Source: JBGAQP01 sp044220635 (GTDB lineage Bacteria; Pseudomonadota; Gammaproteobacteria; Burkholderiales; Usitatibacteraceae). From it: a DNA stretch of 64,000 nt. Positions 24,479 to 32,416 of the stretch are shown in pieces. The notes below the pieces were generated by a model, which searched no databases, was not told where the DNA came from, and saw nothing but the letters and a program-made list of their open reading frames with translations. The stretch lies in contig JBGAQP010000002.1 of the NCBI GenBank assembly GCA_044220635.1, positions 1-64,000 on the forward strand. The letters are read 5' to 3'. A program made the translations under genes and the position numbers. Each line of letters starts with the position of its first letter. Positions within the stretch are counted from its first letter, which is position 1.

Positions 24479-26113
24479 TCAGTTCGAGGAGCACTGCAGC
24501 GAGCGGCCCCGCAGCGACGTGGAGTAGCTGCTGCACCCCGTGCCCTTCAGCTGCACCGTGTGCGGGCTGCCGACCGCGTTCGACTCGATCACGAGCGTGC
24601 CGGTGCGCACGCCCTTGAGTCGCGCCGAGAAGCCGACGTCGATCGTGCAGCTCGCGCCCGGCTGGAGCGTCGCGGGACAGGTGTGCGAGGGCAGGTAGTC
24701 GCCGACCGCGTAGATGCGCGAGATGTTCACCGGCAGCTGGCCCGAGTTGGTCGCGGTCACCGGGAGCGCGGACGGACTGCCCACGACCCCGTTGCCGAAG
24801 CCCAGCTGCAGCGCCGAGAGCGTGAGCAGTGGTAGCGGGTTGGGAACGCCGTTGCCGGACAGGATCCCGACGTAGGGCAGGGGATCCACCGGCGTCTTCA
24901 CCGTGACGCTGCCCTCGCGCGGACCGAGGGCCTGGGGCCGGAACACGAGGTTCGCCGAGCAGCTCGAGGAGGCTGCGATCGTGTCGCAGGTGCCCTTCTC
25001 CACCTCGAAATCCCCGGTCACGGTGAACTCCGTGATCTGGACCTCGGAAGTCGTGTTGTTCTGCACCTGGAACGGGTGCGGCTCGCTCGTCGTGCCCACC
25101 GGCTGGTCGCCGAAGCGGATCTCTTCGGAGATGGTGAGCGGGCTCACCCCGCGCGAGGCGCGACCCGCCCCGTAGGCGGGAATGAAGATCCCCTGCTGCG
25201 AGGAATCCGTGGAGACCAGCACGCCGCCTTCCCGGTTGCCGCTCGCCGTCGGCATGAAGACGACGGCGATGGAACAGGTCTCGCCCGGATAGAGGTAGTA
25301 GCAGGTGCTGGTGACCTTGGCCCCCTTCGACAAGGACTGCGGATCGCCCGGATCGGGCGCCCGCAGGATCGCCTCGAGCACGTCGAATTCGCCGATCCCC
25401 GAGTAGTTGATGTAGGAGACGTTCGTGCCCGTGTTGCGCACGTCGATGAAGAGCGGCTCGCTCGCGTCGCCGACCACGGTCGGGGGAAACTGGAGGGCGG
25501 AGGGCCGCGTCTCGAGGAACGGCATGAGCGGTCGCGTGGCCTGCCCGCTCAGCTGGACGCTGAAACTGCTCGTGCAGCAGTTGATGCTGAGCGTCGCGGT
25601 GTCCGGGTTGAAGTCGATCGGGCGGTACTGGACGTCGAAGTAGCAGGAGCTGCCGTCGGCGAGCGCGGTCGGGTAGCCCGACGGGCAGTCCGTCGAATAC
25701 ACGAAGGTGCTGCTGAACATGTTCGGGAAGACGCCCGTGGGGTAGCCCGAGATGTTCGTGAGCGTGATGCGCTGCATGAGGCTGTAGCTGCCCAGCGGCG
25801 TGTTGAAGAAGAGCGCGCCGGGGCTGATGATCGCATACGGCGTCTGGATCACCGGGATTCCGCCGGAGCCCGCCTTCGTCTGGGCGGCGGCCCAGGTCCT
25901 CGGCGTGATCGCGCCGCCGTCGAAGGTCTCCGCGGCGGCGCCCGGCATGGCCATCGCGGCGCCCACCTCCACGGTCACCACGCGGGGCGCAGGTCCGGCC
26001 GCGCTCGCGTGGGAGGCGGCCAGCGCGGCGCCGGCCGCGAGGCCGCAGGCCGCGAGCGCCTTCAGCAGCCGCTTTTCGGAAAACTGGGGGTTCGTGTGCG
26101 CGATTGTGCCCAT
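24479..26113 (-). CDS. Exported choice-of-anchor-D repeat protein
   Basis: A 544-residue exported protein. The ATG at 26113 is chosen over a GTG at 26122 because AAGG lies eight bases before the ATG. An Ala-rich signal peptide ends near residue 40 (ASA site). The mature part has at least three tandem Ig-like modules of roughly 100-120 residues, each with a pattern FGxxxVG...NxG...C...C...F.P...G...G.L..., for example LQLGFGNGVVG and EEIRFGDQPVG. These match choice-of-anchor-D/ASPM-SPD-2-Hydin-like folds. Paired cysteines in each module suggest disulfides outside the cytoplasm. Last gene of a four-gene envelope operon; role unknown, probably surface binding or structural. Confidence 0.82.
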   Translation of the reverse strand: MGTIAHTNPQFSEKRLLKALAACGLAAGAALAASHASAAGPAPRVVTVEVGAAMAMPGAAAETFDGGAITPRTWAAAQTKAGSGGIPVIQTPYAIISPGALFFNTPLGSYSLMQRITLTNISGYPTGVFPNMFSSTFVYSTDCPSGYPTALADGSSCYFDVQYRPIDFNPDTATLSINCCTSSFSVQLSGQATRPLMPFLETRPSALQFPPTVVGDASEPLFIDVRNTGTNVSYINYSGIGEFDVLEAILRAPDPGDPQSLSKGAKVTSTCYYLYPGETCSIAVVFMPTASGNREGGVLVSTDSSQQGIFIPAYGAGRASRGVSPLTISEEIRFGDQPVGTTSEPHPFQVQNNTTSEVQITEFTVTGDFEVEKGTCDTIAASSSCSANLVFRPQALGPREGSVTVKTPVDPLPYVGILSGNGVPNPLPLLTLSALQLGFGNGVVGSPSALPVTATNSGQLPVNISRIYAVGDYLPSHTCPATLQPGASCTIDVGFSARLKGVRTGTLVIESNAVGSPHTVQLKGTGCSSYSTSLRGRSLQCSSN

Positions 26114-26144
26114 GGCATCCACCTTGTAATGACGACCGTTCGAC

Positions 26145-27359
26145 TCATCCTACTACCGACCGCAGCCGCGGCGCGGCGACCCGGGCGAGCGAAGCGCAGC
26201 GCTCCACCGCCCGTTCCAGCCCGGCTTCCGGCGATCGCGCCGCGAGGCGCGCGCCGAAGGCCCTCGCGCGCTCGGCGAAGGCGGGCTCGTCCAGCAGCCG
26301 CTCCAGCGCGCGCGCGAATTTCGGCTTCGCATCCCAGGGATCGACCAGGAGCCCGGCGCCGGCTTCCGCCACCCGCTTCGCCGTGACGTACTGCTCCTGG
26401 TGCACCGGCGTGAGCAGCATCGGCACGCCGGCACGCAGCGCCTCGGCCGTGAGACCGTGGCCGGCGTAGCCGACCACGACCCGGACCCGGGGCAGCAGGA
26501 CCGCCACGTTGGCCGGCGAAGACAGCATCCGGAGGTTTCCGCCCGTGCGCACCGCCCGTTCCGCCTCGCTCATGTCCGCGAACCACGCCGCGGACTTCGC
26601 CGGCAATTTTCGCAGGGCGTCCACCAGAAGGTCTGTGACCGGTGTCACACGCCCGTAGACGAAGATGTCGCAGTCGGGCGCTTCGCCGCCCTGCCGCGCG
26701 TTGGCGGGTGCCGGAAGGACGCCGAGGTAATCGCCCCCGCCACGGACGTCGCGGAACGGGTCGAGCTCCTCGTAGGTGCACAGCAGCGTCGGGGCCCCGT
26801 GCAGCTCCGAGAGCGAGCCCACCGGGGTATCGCCTTCGGCGCGCAGGGCGGCGTTCACCGTCGCGAGCACCGCCCGGGCCGATGCTTCGCGGCGCCGCTC
26901 GATGCCCGCCTCCCACGCACGGAAAAGGGGCTGGGGGTCGACCGCGGGAGGACAATCCCAGCCGGTCCCGATGCGCACCGCCGGGATCCCGAGCGCCCGG
27001 GCGGCGAGCGCCGCCGTCGGGGCGAAGCTCGCGATGACGAGATCGGGCGCGTGCAGCCGCAGCAGTGCCTTCCACGCGGCGTACATCCCCCGGAACGTGT
27101 CCTCGTGCCCGTATCCCGAGCCGAGGAGGATCTCGTTGAAATCGATCTGCTCGCGCGGCAGGCCGTCGAAGCGCGCCACGCAAACGGGGGCCTGCATCAA
27201 CGCGACCGGCCCGCCCGCGAAGAGGCCCACGGCCTCGCCCGTGGCACGCACCGCGGCGCCGACCTCCCAGCCCCGTGCGCCGAGCGCCTCGAGCAGCGAG
27301 ACGTACGGGGACAGGTGGCCCCGCCCCTCGCCCAGCTCGTTGCAGAAGAGCGCGCGCAT
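26145..27359 (-). CDS. Glycosyltransferase, GT-B fold (GT1/GT28-like)
   Basis: A 404-residue protein beginning MRALFCNELGEGRGHLSPY, the usual GT-B opening with a Gly-His pair. The C-terminal half holds VVVGYAGHGLTAEALRAGVP and the LLTPVHQEQY segment, which bind the sugar nucleotide in GT1-type enzymes. There is no signal peptide, so it should act in the cytoplasm on a lipid, metabolite or nascent surface polymer. It is between a FecR-domain protein and an Ig-repeat protein, 11 and 31 bases away, so modification of an envelope component is the natural guess. Confidence 0.78.
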   Translation of the reverse strand: MRALFCNELGEGRGHLSPYVSLLEALGARGWEVGAAVRATGEAVGLFAGGPVALMQAPVCVARFDGLPREQIDFNEILLGSGYGHEDTFRGMYAAWKALLRLHAPDLVIASFAPTAALAARALGIPAVRIGTGWDCPPAVDPQPLFRAWEAGIERRREASARAVLATVNAALRAEGDTPVGSLSELHGAPTLLCTYEELDPFRDVRGGGDYLGVLPAPANARQGGEAPDCDIFVYGRVTPVTDLLVDALRKLPAKSAAWFADMSEAERAVRTGGNLRMLSSPANVAVLLPRVRVVVGYAGHGLTAEALRAGVPMLLTPVHQEQYVTAKRVAEAGAGLLVDPWDAKPKFARALERLLDEPAFAERARAFGARLAARSPEAGLERAVERCASLARVAAPRLRSVVG

Positions 27360-27370
27360 CCTCGGATGCC

Positions 27371-29755
27371 TCAGCCCCCGCGGCGCCCGAAGGCCACGGC
27401 GCCCTGGACCCCGCCCATGTTGTACATCACGCCCGCGCGGTTGCCCGTGCGGCCGGCGAAGAACCCGTCGAGGCTTCCGGTCGCGCCCTGCCCGCAGCTC
27501 GGCGAGCAGCTGATGGCGAACGGGGCCGGCGACGACGCGCCCGGGACGCTGGGCGCGGCCACGGCCGAGAAGTACTGGTCGCGGTAGATCGGCACGTTGA
27601 CCGCCGAGCCGATCCAGGTCTGGCCGTTCACGCCGACGTTGACCGAGGCGTTCACCGTCCGGTTCGTGAAGTTCGCGTCGAGCGCGGCGGAGTTGAGCGC
27701 GCCGACGTGGCCCGCGCTGTCGGTCGGGCTCGTCGAGCCGATCACGTCGTAGACGGCCGTCCCGGTGAGCGGGAGCGCCACCGGGCCCTGCTGCGTGCCC
27801 GAGAAGATGTAGTGCAGGCTCGCGCCCTGGACGTTCAGGTTCGTGCTCTGTCCGTTCGAGGTGACCGTGGCCACGCCCGCGCCCCAGCGTCCCCAGACCA
27901 TGCCGGTCTCGGCATCGAGGCCCGACTGGACGACCTGGGCGCTGCCGAGCGCGTATTGCGCGCGGCGATTCTCGCCGTAGGGCGCGACGAAGGCGGTGAG
28001 CGCCCCGTTCGCGCCCTGCGTCACCTCGTCGGGCCGGTTGGTCGTGGCGTAGGTCTGCAGCAGGCTCAGGCCGCCGAGCGATCCCGAGGGATCCGACACG
28101 CGGCCCTCGCGCCACGGCGCCGCGGCATCCTGCGCCGCGCCCGTGAACCCGGCGACCCCGCTCACCACGTTGTGGTTCGAGGGGTTGCCCGACGTCTGGT
28201 CGGTGATGCCGTAGCCGAGGATCGCGCCCTGGAGGCTCGCGCCCACGAGGCTGCCGTCGACGCTGCCGTAGAGCGCATCGTTGGTGCTCGAGCTCTGCCC
28301 GCCGCCGTTGGTGATCACGAGGCGGTCCGCCGTCGAGGCGTAGAAGGTGTTGAGCGACAGGGGCACGTTCGCGGCGCTGAGCTGCCAGCTGCCGCCGCCG
28401 TTCGTCCCCGAAGCGGGAAGGCTCAGCCCGAGGCTGAGGCCGAGCGTGCGGTTCGTGAAGTCCACGCTCAGCGTCGCCGTCCCGAGGGTTCCGGCGGTCC
28501 CGCTCTGGTTCGTGGGCGAGGTCGCGGCCACGAGCGTGTAGCTCGCCGTTCCCGTGAGCACCTCCGAGAGGTAGGTCGGATAGCCCGAGGGCGAGTAGAT
28601 CCAGTGAATGGCGCCCGGGACCGGCTCGCCGGAGCCCGGACCCTGGATGCCGAGCGACGCACCGTTCCACCGCCCCATGGACACGATGGAGCCGCCCGCG
28701 GAGAACGTGTGCGTGTCGGTGAGCGTCCCGCCTTCGATCGCCGGCTGGGTGCCGCTCTGGGAGCCCGCGTAGGCCGTGTAGCCGCGCAGGCCGCCGTCGG
28801 CGATCACGAGGTCCTCGGCGGTGGACTGGCCGAGGAACGGGGAGCCGCCCGAGGCGATCACCACGTCCTGCAGGCCCGCGGGATCCGTCAGGAGGTTGTT
28901 CGAGGCGTCGATCGTCACGAAGCCGAGGCCGTTGTTGCCCACGGGCATGTTGCCGCCCTGCTGGTTCGGCGGCACGTTCTGGTTGTCGCCGGGGCCGAAG
29001 TTGCGCGTTTCGCCGCCGCCTCCGGAATCCGTGGCGCCCTTGGCCTGCCCGAGCGGGTTGATCGCGGTGTCGGCGATGAACTGCGGCGTCGGGATGTACT
29101 TCGGCGGCTGGCCGCCCTGCACGAGCACCGTCTGGCCAGGGCCCGAGATGAGGGTCTGCGCCCCGCCCTGCTGCGGCGGCAGCCCCGGCGCGAGGCCCTC
29201 GACGACGTTGGTGATCGCGTGCGCACCCTCCATCGTGTGATTCACCGTGCAGTCGGTGCCTTGTGCCGCGGCCGCGGCGCCCTCGATCGAGGCGCATTCG
29301 TTGCCCGAGCCCGCGAAGAGGATGTTGCCGGAGCCGCGGATGCCCACGGTGGCCACGCGCGTCTTCATCACGAACTTGTCGCGGTTGCGCGAGGCGATGA
29401 GCCCGGTGAAGGTGCGCAGCGTTCCGCGCACGAGGCTCAGCAGCGCGCTTTCCTCGCCGTCCGGGCGCTGGGCGTAGGACTCGATGCGGAATTGCGTGTT
29501 GGGCCTGAGCGACAGGCGCGCCTGGTCCACCATCGTGAGCTGGGCCATGCCGCCCGCGCCCGTGACGATCTGGTCGCCGGCGTCGACGTCGAGGCCGCGG
29601 GCGGCGACGAGGCGCTGTCCGTTCGCCTTGGTGACCGAGACCTCGCCCACGACGAAGGTGAACTGGCCGCTCGCGGCGAGGACGCTGCCGGCGCCCGTGG
29701 CCAGGGCGACGAGGACTGCGAGGCGGGTGCGCTGGAGTCGGGTCTGACCTTTCAT
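27371..29755 (-). CDS. FecR-domain exported protein with duplicated barrel-like module
   Basis: A 794-residue exported protein. A signal peptide (1-27, cut near VLAAS) has no lipobox cysteine. Residues 31-145 form a FecR domain (GEVSVTKANGQRL, DAGDQIVTGAGGMAQL, TRVATVGIRGSG). After a Gly/Gln/Pro-rich linker come two copies of one module, about 360-537 and 621-789. Each opens with a GRW motif, has HWIYS or HYIFS, then LTGTASY / LTGTAVY, a TSPT motif, DFTNRT / NFTNRT and a closing Gly-Ala-Phe strand. This strand pattern resembles transferrin-binding-protein-B-like eight-stranded barrels, typical cargo of Slam translocators. The putative translocator gene is 15 bases upstream. Confidence 0.75.
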   Translation of the reverse strand: MKGQTRLQRTRLAVLVALATGAGSVLAASGQFTFVVGEVSVTKANGQRLVAARGLDVDAGDQIVTGAGGMAQLTMVDQARLSLRPNTQFRIESYAQRPDGEESALLSLVRGTLRTFTGLIASRNRDKFVMKTRVATVGIRGSGNILFAGSGNECASIEGAAAAAQGTDCTVNHTMEGAHAITNVVEGLAPGLPPQQGGAQTLISGPGQTVLVQGGQPPKYIPTPQFIADTAINPLGQAKGATDSGGGGETRNFGPGDNQNVPPNQQGGNMPVGNNGLGFVTIDASNNLLTDPAGLQDVVIASGGSPFLGQSTAEDLVIADGGLRGYTAYAGSQSGTQPAIEGGTLTDTHTFSAGGSIVSMGRWNGASLGIQGPGSGEPVPGAIHWIYSPSGYPTYLSEVLTGTASYTLVAATSPTNQSGTAGTLGTATLSVDFTNRTLGLSLGLSLPASGTNGGGSWQLSAANVPLSLNTFYASTADRLVITNGGGQSSSTNDALYGSVDGSLVGASLQGAILGYGITDQTSGNPSNHNVVSGVAGFTGAAQDAAAPWREGRVSDPSGSLGGLSLLQTYATTNRPDEVTQGANGALTAFVAPYGENRRAQYALGSAQVVQSGLDAETGMVWGRWGAGVATVTSNGQSTNLNVQGASLHYIFSGTQQGPVALPLTGTAVYDVIGSTSPTDSAGHVGALNSAALDANFTNRTVNASVNVGVNGQTWIGSAVNVPIYRDQYFSAVAAPSVPGASSPAPFAISCSPSCGQGATGSLDGFFAGRTGNRAGVMYNMGGVQGAVAFGRRGG

Positions 29756-29770
29756 GGGTTCATCCCTTTC

Positions 29771-31147
29771 TTAGAACATGTCGCACCGCACCGCGGTGGA
29801 CACCTCGTTGCGGTTGAAGTCGTAGATGTCGATGTTCGATTCGTTCTGGGTGTAGGACCACTGGGCCCGGACCGCGCAGCGCTCCTGGAACTGCCAGGTG
29901 AGGCCGAGCAGGAACTCCCCGAACTTGTCCTTGCCCTTCTCGACCGTCGTCGAGCGGGCATAGGCGTCCTTGTCCTTGCGGTAGATGAACCCGAGCGCGT
30001 TGAAGACCTGCAGTTTCGGCGAGAGCGCGTACTGGAAGTAGCTGCGCGCGCCGGCGAGGTTCTTGCTCTTGTCGGTCACGCCGTCGTCGAACGTGTTCTT
30101 CGCCTCGTCGTCGGTGAAGAAGCCCGTGAGGTAGAGAAGCGGCACGCCCTTGCCCTCGAAGGTCTTCGCCCACGACGCGCCGACGTACACCTGGTCGAAA
30201 TCGTCGATGGAGTTGGTCGGGAAACGGACCTGGCTGTACTGCAGGGTCGCGCCGATCTGGTTGCGCGCGTCGATCCCGTAGCGCCAGTCCGCCGTGCCGG
30301 TGCCGGTGCGCCGGTCGTTCGTGGGCATCGGGTCGCCCGGCGCCGCGCCTTCCTGGCTGTAGTCCTGGTAGCTGCCGAACAGGCGCCACTGCTGCCGGCC
30401 GCTGTTGTGCGCGGCGCCCGCGCGCACGTCGCCCGCCAGGATGTTGAAGTCGCTTTCCTGGTGATAGGCGCGCCCGCGCGCCCCGCCGCCCGCGAAGAGG
30501 CTCCAGCCGCCGCCCACGGGATGGGCGTACTCGAGCCCCGCGATCGCCTCGAGGTAGGCCGCGTCGCGCTTGATCGCGTTGCCGGTCGGCTCCACGGAAA
30601 GGTTGAAGGACTGCACGGAGGCGGCTCCGAAGTCGCCGGGCACGCCCGTGAGGTTGCTGTCGAAGCCGAGCGAGACCTCCGCGTAGCCGGTCCATCCCGG
30701 CTCGATGCCGCGCCGGCGAATCTCGATCGCGTCGAGGTACTGGTTGATCGCCTGCTGCGCGGCCGGCGGCGGGTTCGAGGCCTTCAGCTTGCGCAGCGCC
30801 GATTCGGCGAGGTCGAAGGAACCCATGGCGAAATAGGCCCGCGCGAGGTCCATCTGCGCGCCCGCATGGGCAGGGTTGGAGGCGAGCACGCGCTCGAAGG
30901 CGATCACCGCGTCGTCGTAGCGGCCGCTGTCGAGGGCGGCGACGCCGAGCAGGTAGTCGTACTCCGGCACCCCGGCCATCTTGCCCTGGATGCCGATGAG
31001 TTCCATGTAGGCCTGCTTCGGGTTGCTCTCGGCGAGGAGCTTGCGGGCGCGCTCGAGGACCTGGGGATCGGCCCGCGCCTCGAGGGCGAGCCCCAAGGGC
31101 AACGCCGCAACCAATGCCAGTACGAGAAAGCGTGCGCTTGTCTTCAT
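29771..31147 (-). CDS. TPR plus outer-membrane beta-barrel protein (Slam/DUF560-like)
   Basis: A 458-residue exported protein. Signal peptide 1-27 ends at an ARA site. Residues about 30-155 hold TPR-like helices (for example YDYLLGVAALDSGRYDDAV, then PAHAGAQMDLARAYFAMGS). From about 175 to the end there are alternating amphipathic strands, beginning WTGYAEVSLGFDSNLTGVP and ending with a C-terminal phenylalanine (RCDMF), the usual outer-membrane protein ending. This layout and length match the surface lipoprotein assembly modulators (Slam, type XI secretion). AAGGA is nine bases before the ATG at 31147. First gene of the envelope operon; porin-like function is the alternative. Confidence 0.75.
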   Translation of the reverse strand: MKTSARFLVLALVAALPLGLALEARADPQVLERARKLLAESNPKQAYMELIGIQGKMAGVPEYDYLLGVAALDSGRYDDAVIAFERVLASNPAHAGAQMDLARAYFAMGSFDLAESALRKLKASNPPPAAQQAINQYLDAIEIRRRGIEPGWTGYAEVSLGFDSNLTGVPGDFGAASVQSFNLSVEPTGNAIKRDAAYLEAIAGLEYAHPVGGGWSLFAGGGARGRAYHQESDFNILAGDVRAGAAHNSGRQQWRLFGSYQDYSQEGAAPGDPMPTNDRRTGTGTADWRYGIDARNQIGATLQYSQVRFPTNSIDDFDQVYVGASWAKTFEGKGVPLLYLTGFFTDDEAKNTFDDGVTDKSKNLAGARSYFQYALSPKLQVFNALGFIYRKDKDAYARSTTVEKGKDKFGEFLLGLTWQFQERCAVRAQWSYTQNESNIDIYDFNRNEVSTAVRCDMF

Positions 31148-31274
31148 CGCCTTTCGTCCTTCTTTTTGTCCGGGATGACCGCCGACTCGATCGTGATTTC
31201 CCTTAAGAATCAGGCGGCTCGAAATGCATGTTAGTCTTGATCCTGCGGTATTGCAACGCGCCCGGAGGCTGTCC

Positions 31275-32078
31275 ATGAACGAACGCACGGGGGTCGAGAC
31301 GGCCCCTTCCGGCGAGCCGGTCCTTTCCAGAGCCGACCACGATGGGGTGGCCACGCTCACGCTCAACCGACCCCGCCAGTACAACGCCCTGTCCGCGGCG
31401 CTCCTTGCGCAGCTGCACGCCGCGCTCGACGCGATCGCCGGCGACGCCTCCGTCCGGGTGGTGGTGATCACCGGCGCAGGGCCCGCCTTCTGCGCGGGGC
31501 ACGACCTCAAGGAGATGCGCTCCCTCGCCTCCCACGCCGAGGTCGAGGCGCTTTTCGCGAGCTGCAGCGAGATGATGCAGAAGCTCTCGCGGCTGCCCCA
31601 GCCGGTGATCGCCGCCGTGAACGGCATCGCCACGGCGGCCGGCTGCCAGCTCGTCGCCCAGTGCGACCTCGCCGTGGCCTCCGAGGACGCCCGCTTCGCG
31701 ACCTCCGGGATCAACCTCGGCCTCTTCTGCTCGACCCCCGCGGTCGCGCTTTCGCGCTCCATCGCGAGGAAGCGCGCCGTGGAGATGCTGTTCACGGGCG
31801 ATTTCATCGACGCTGCGACCGCCCTCGATTGGGGGCTCGTCAACCGGATCTCCCCCTCGGGGCGGCTCGCCGAGACCACGCGCGAGCTCGCCAACAGCCT
31901 GCTCGCGAAGCCGCGCGAGGAGCTCGCCGCCGGCAAGGCGCTCTTCTATCGCCAGCTCGAGGCGGGAATGAGGGAAGCCTACGAGGACGCCTCGCGCACG
32001 ATCGCCTGCAGCATGGCGGGTGAAGCGGCCCGCGAGGGCGTCGACGCCTTCCTGCAGAAGCGCCCGCCCCGCTGGTGA
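31275..32078 (+). CDS. Enoyl-CoA hydratase family protein (ECHDC3-like)
   Basis: A 267-residue crotonase. The ATG at 31275 is preferred over an in-frame ATG at 31224 because GGAGG ends six bases before it. The oxyanion-hole blocks are FCAGHDLKEMR and NGIATAAGCQLVAQCD. Where active hydratases carry a catalytic glutamate the sequence reads SGINLGLFCSTPAVAL, as in ECHDC3-type proteins, so it may not be a standard hydratase. It is divergent from the envelope operon across a 127-base gap. Confidence 0.85.
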   Translation: MNERTGVETAPSGEPVLSRADHDGVATLTLNRPRQYNALSAALLAQLHAALDAIAGDASVRVVVITGAGPAFCAGHDLKEMRSLASHAEVEALFASCSEMMQKLSRLPQPVIAAVNGIATAAGCQLVAQCDLAVASEDARFATSGINLGLFCSTPAVALSRSIARKRAVEMLFTGDFIDAATALDWGLVNRISPSGRLAETTRELANSLLAKPREELAAGKALFYRQLEAGMREAYEDASRTIACSMAGEAAREGVDAFLQKRPPRW

Positions 32079-32136
32079 TCCTGAACGCCATGGATGACCG
32101 TGACGTGACCGTCTGCGCGATGGCGGCAATCGCGGA

Positions 32137-32271
32137 CTAGCTCGCCGAACTGCGCGCAGGCGCGATCAGCACCTCGCCGCTCGACTGCGGCATCCACCAG
32201 ACCCACGCGGCCGCGCTGGCGAATGCCGTCGCCAGGAGGGTCGCCGCGATCGCAAGCTTCGGGTTTTCCAT
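32137..32271 (-). CDS. Small single-span membrane peptide, hypothetical
   Basis: A 44-codon reading frame in the otherwise empty 338-base stretch 32079-32416. The ATG at 32271 has GGGGAG six bases upstream; an in-frame ATG at 32277 abuts the ribosome site and is therefore unlikely. The peptide has a short polar start (MENPK), one hydrophobic Ala-rich span ending in WVWW, and a small polar tail. It could be a regulatory membrane peptide or a fortuitous frame. The remainder of the stretch shows no gene or clear signal. Confidence 0.4.
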   Translation of the reverse strand: MENPKLAIAATLLATAFASAAAWVWWMPQSSGEVLIAPARSSAS

Positions 32272-32416
32272 GGCCATCTCCCCGTGACGCGGTTTCGGGG
32301 CGAGCGCCGGGGCGCATCCCTTCCCGCTTGGACCGATACGGTAGCGGCCCGCGGTGGATGCGCTCGACCGCGTTTGCGGCCCTGGACCTGCGGAAAATCC
32401 GGCAAACCGCCGGGGT

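Noticed and set aside
27275..31234. A 1319-codon plus-strand frame opposite the envelope cluster
   Set aside because: No signal peptide, domain or plausible start. The minus-strand genes have signal peptides, ribosome sites and ordered domains.
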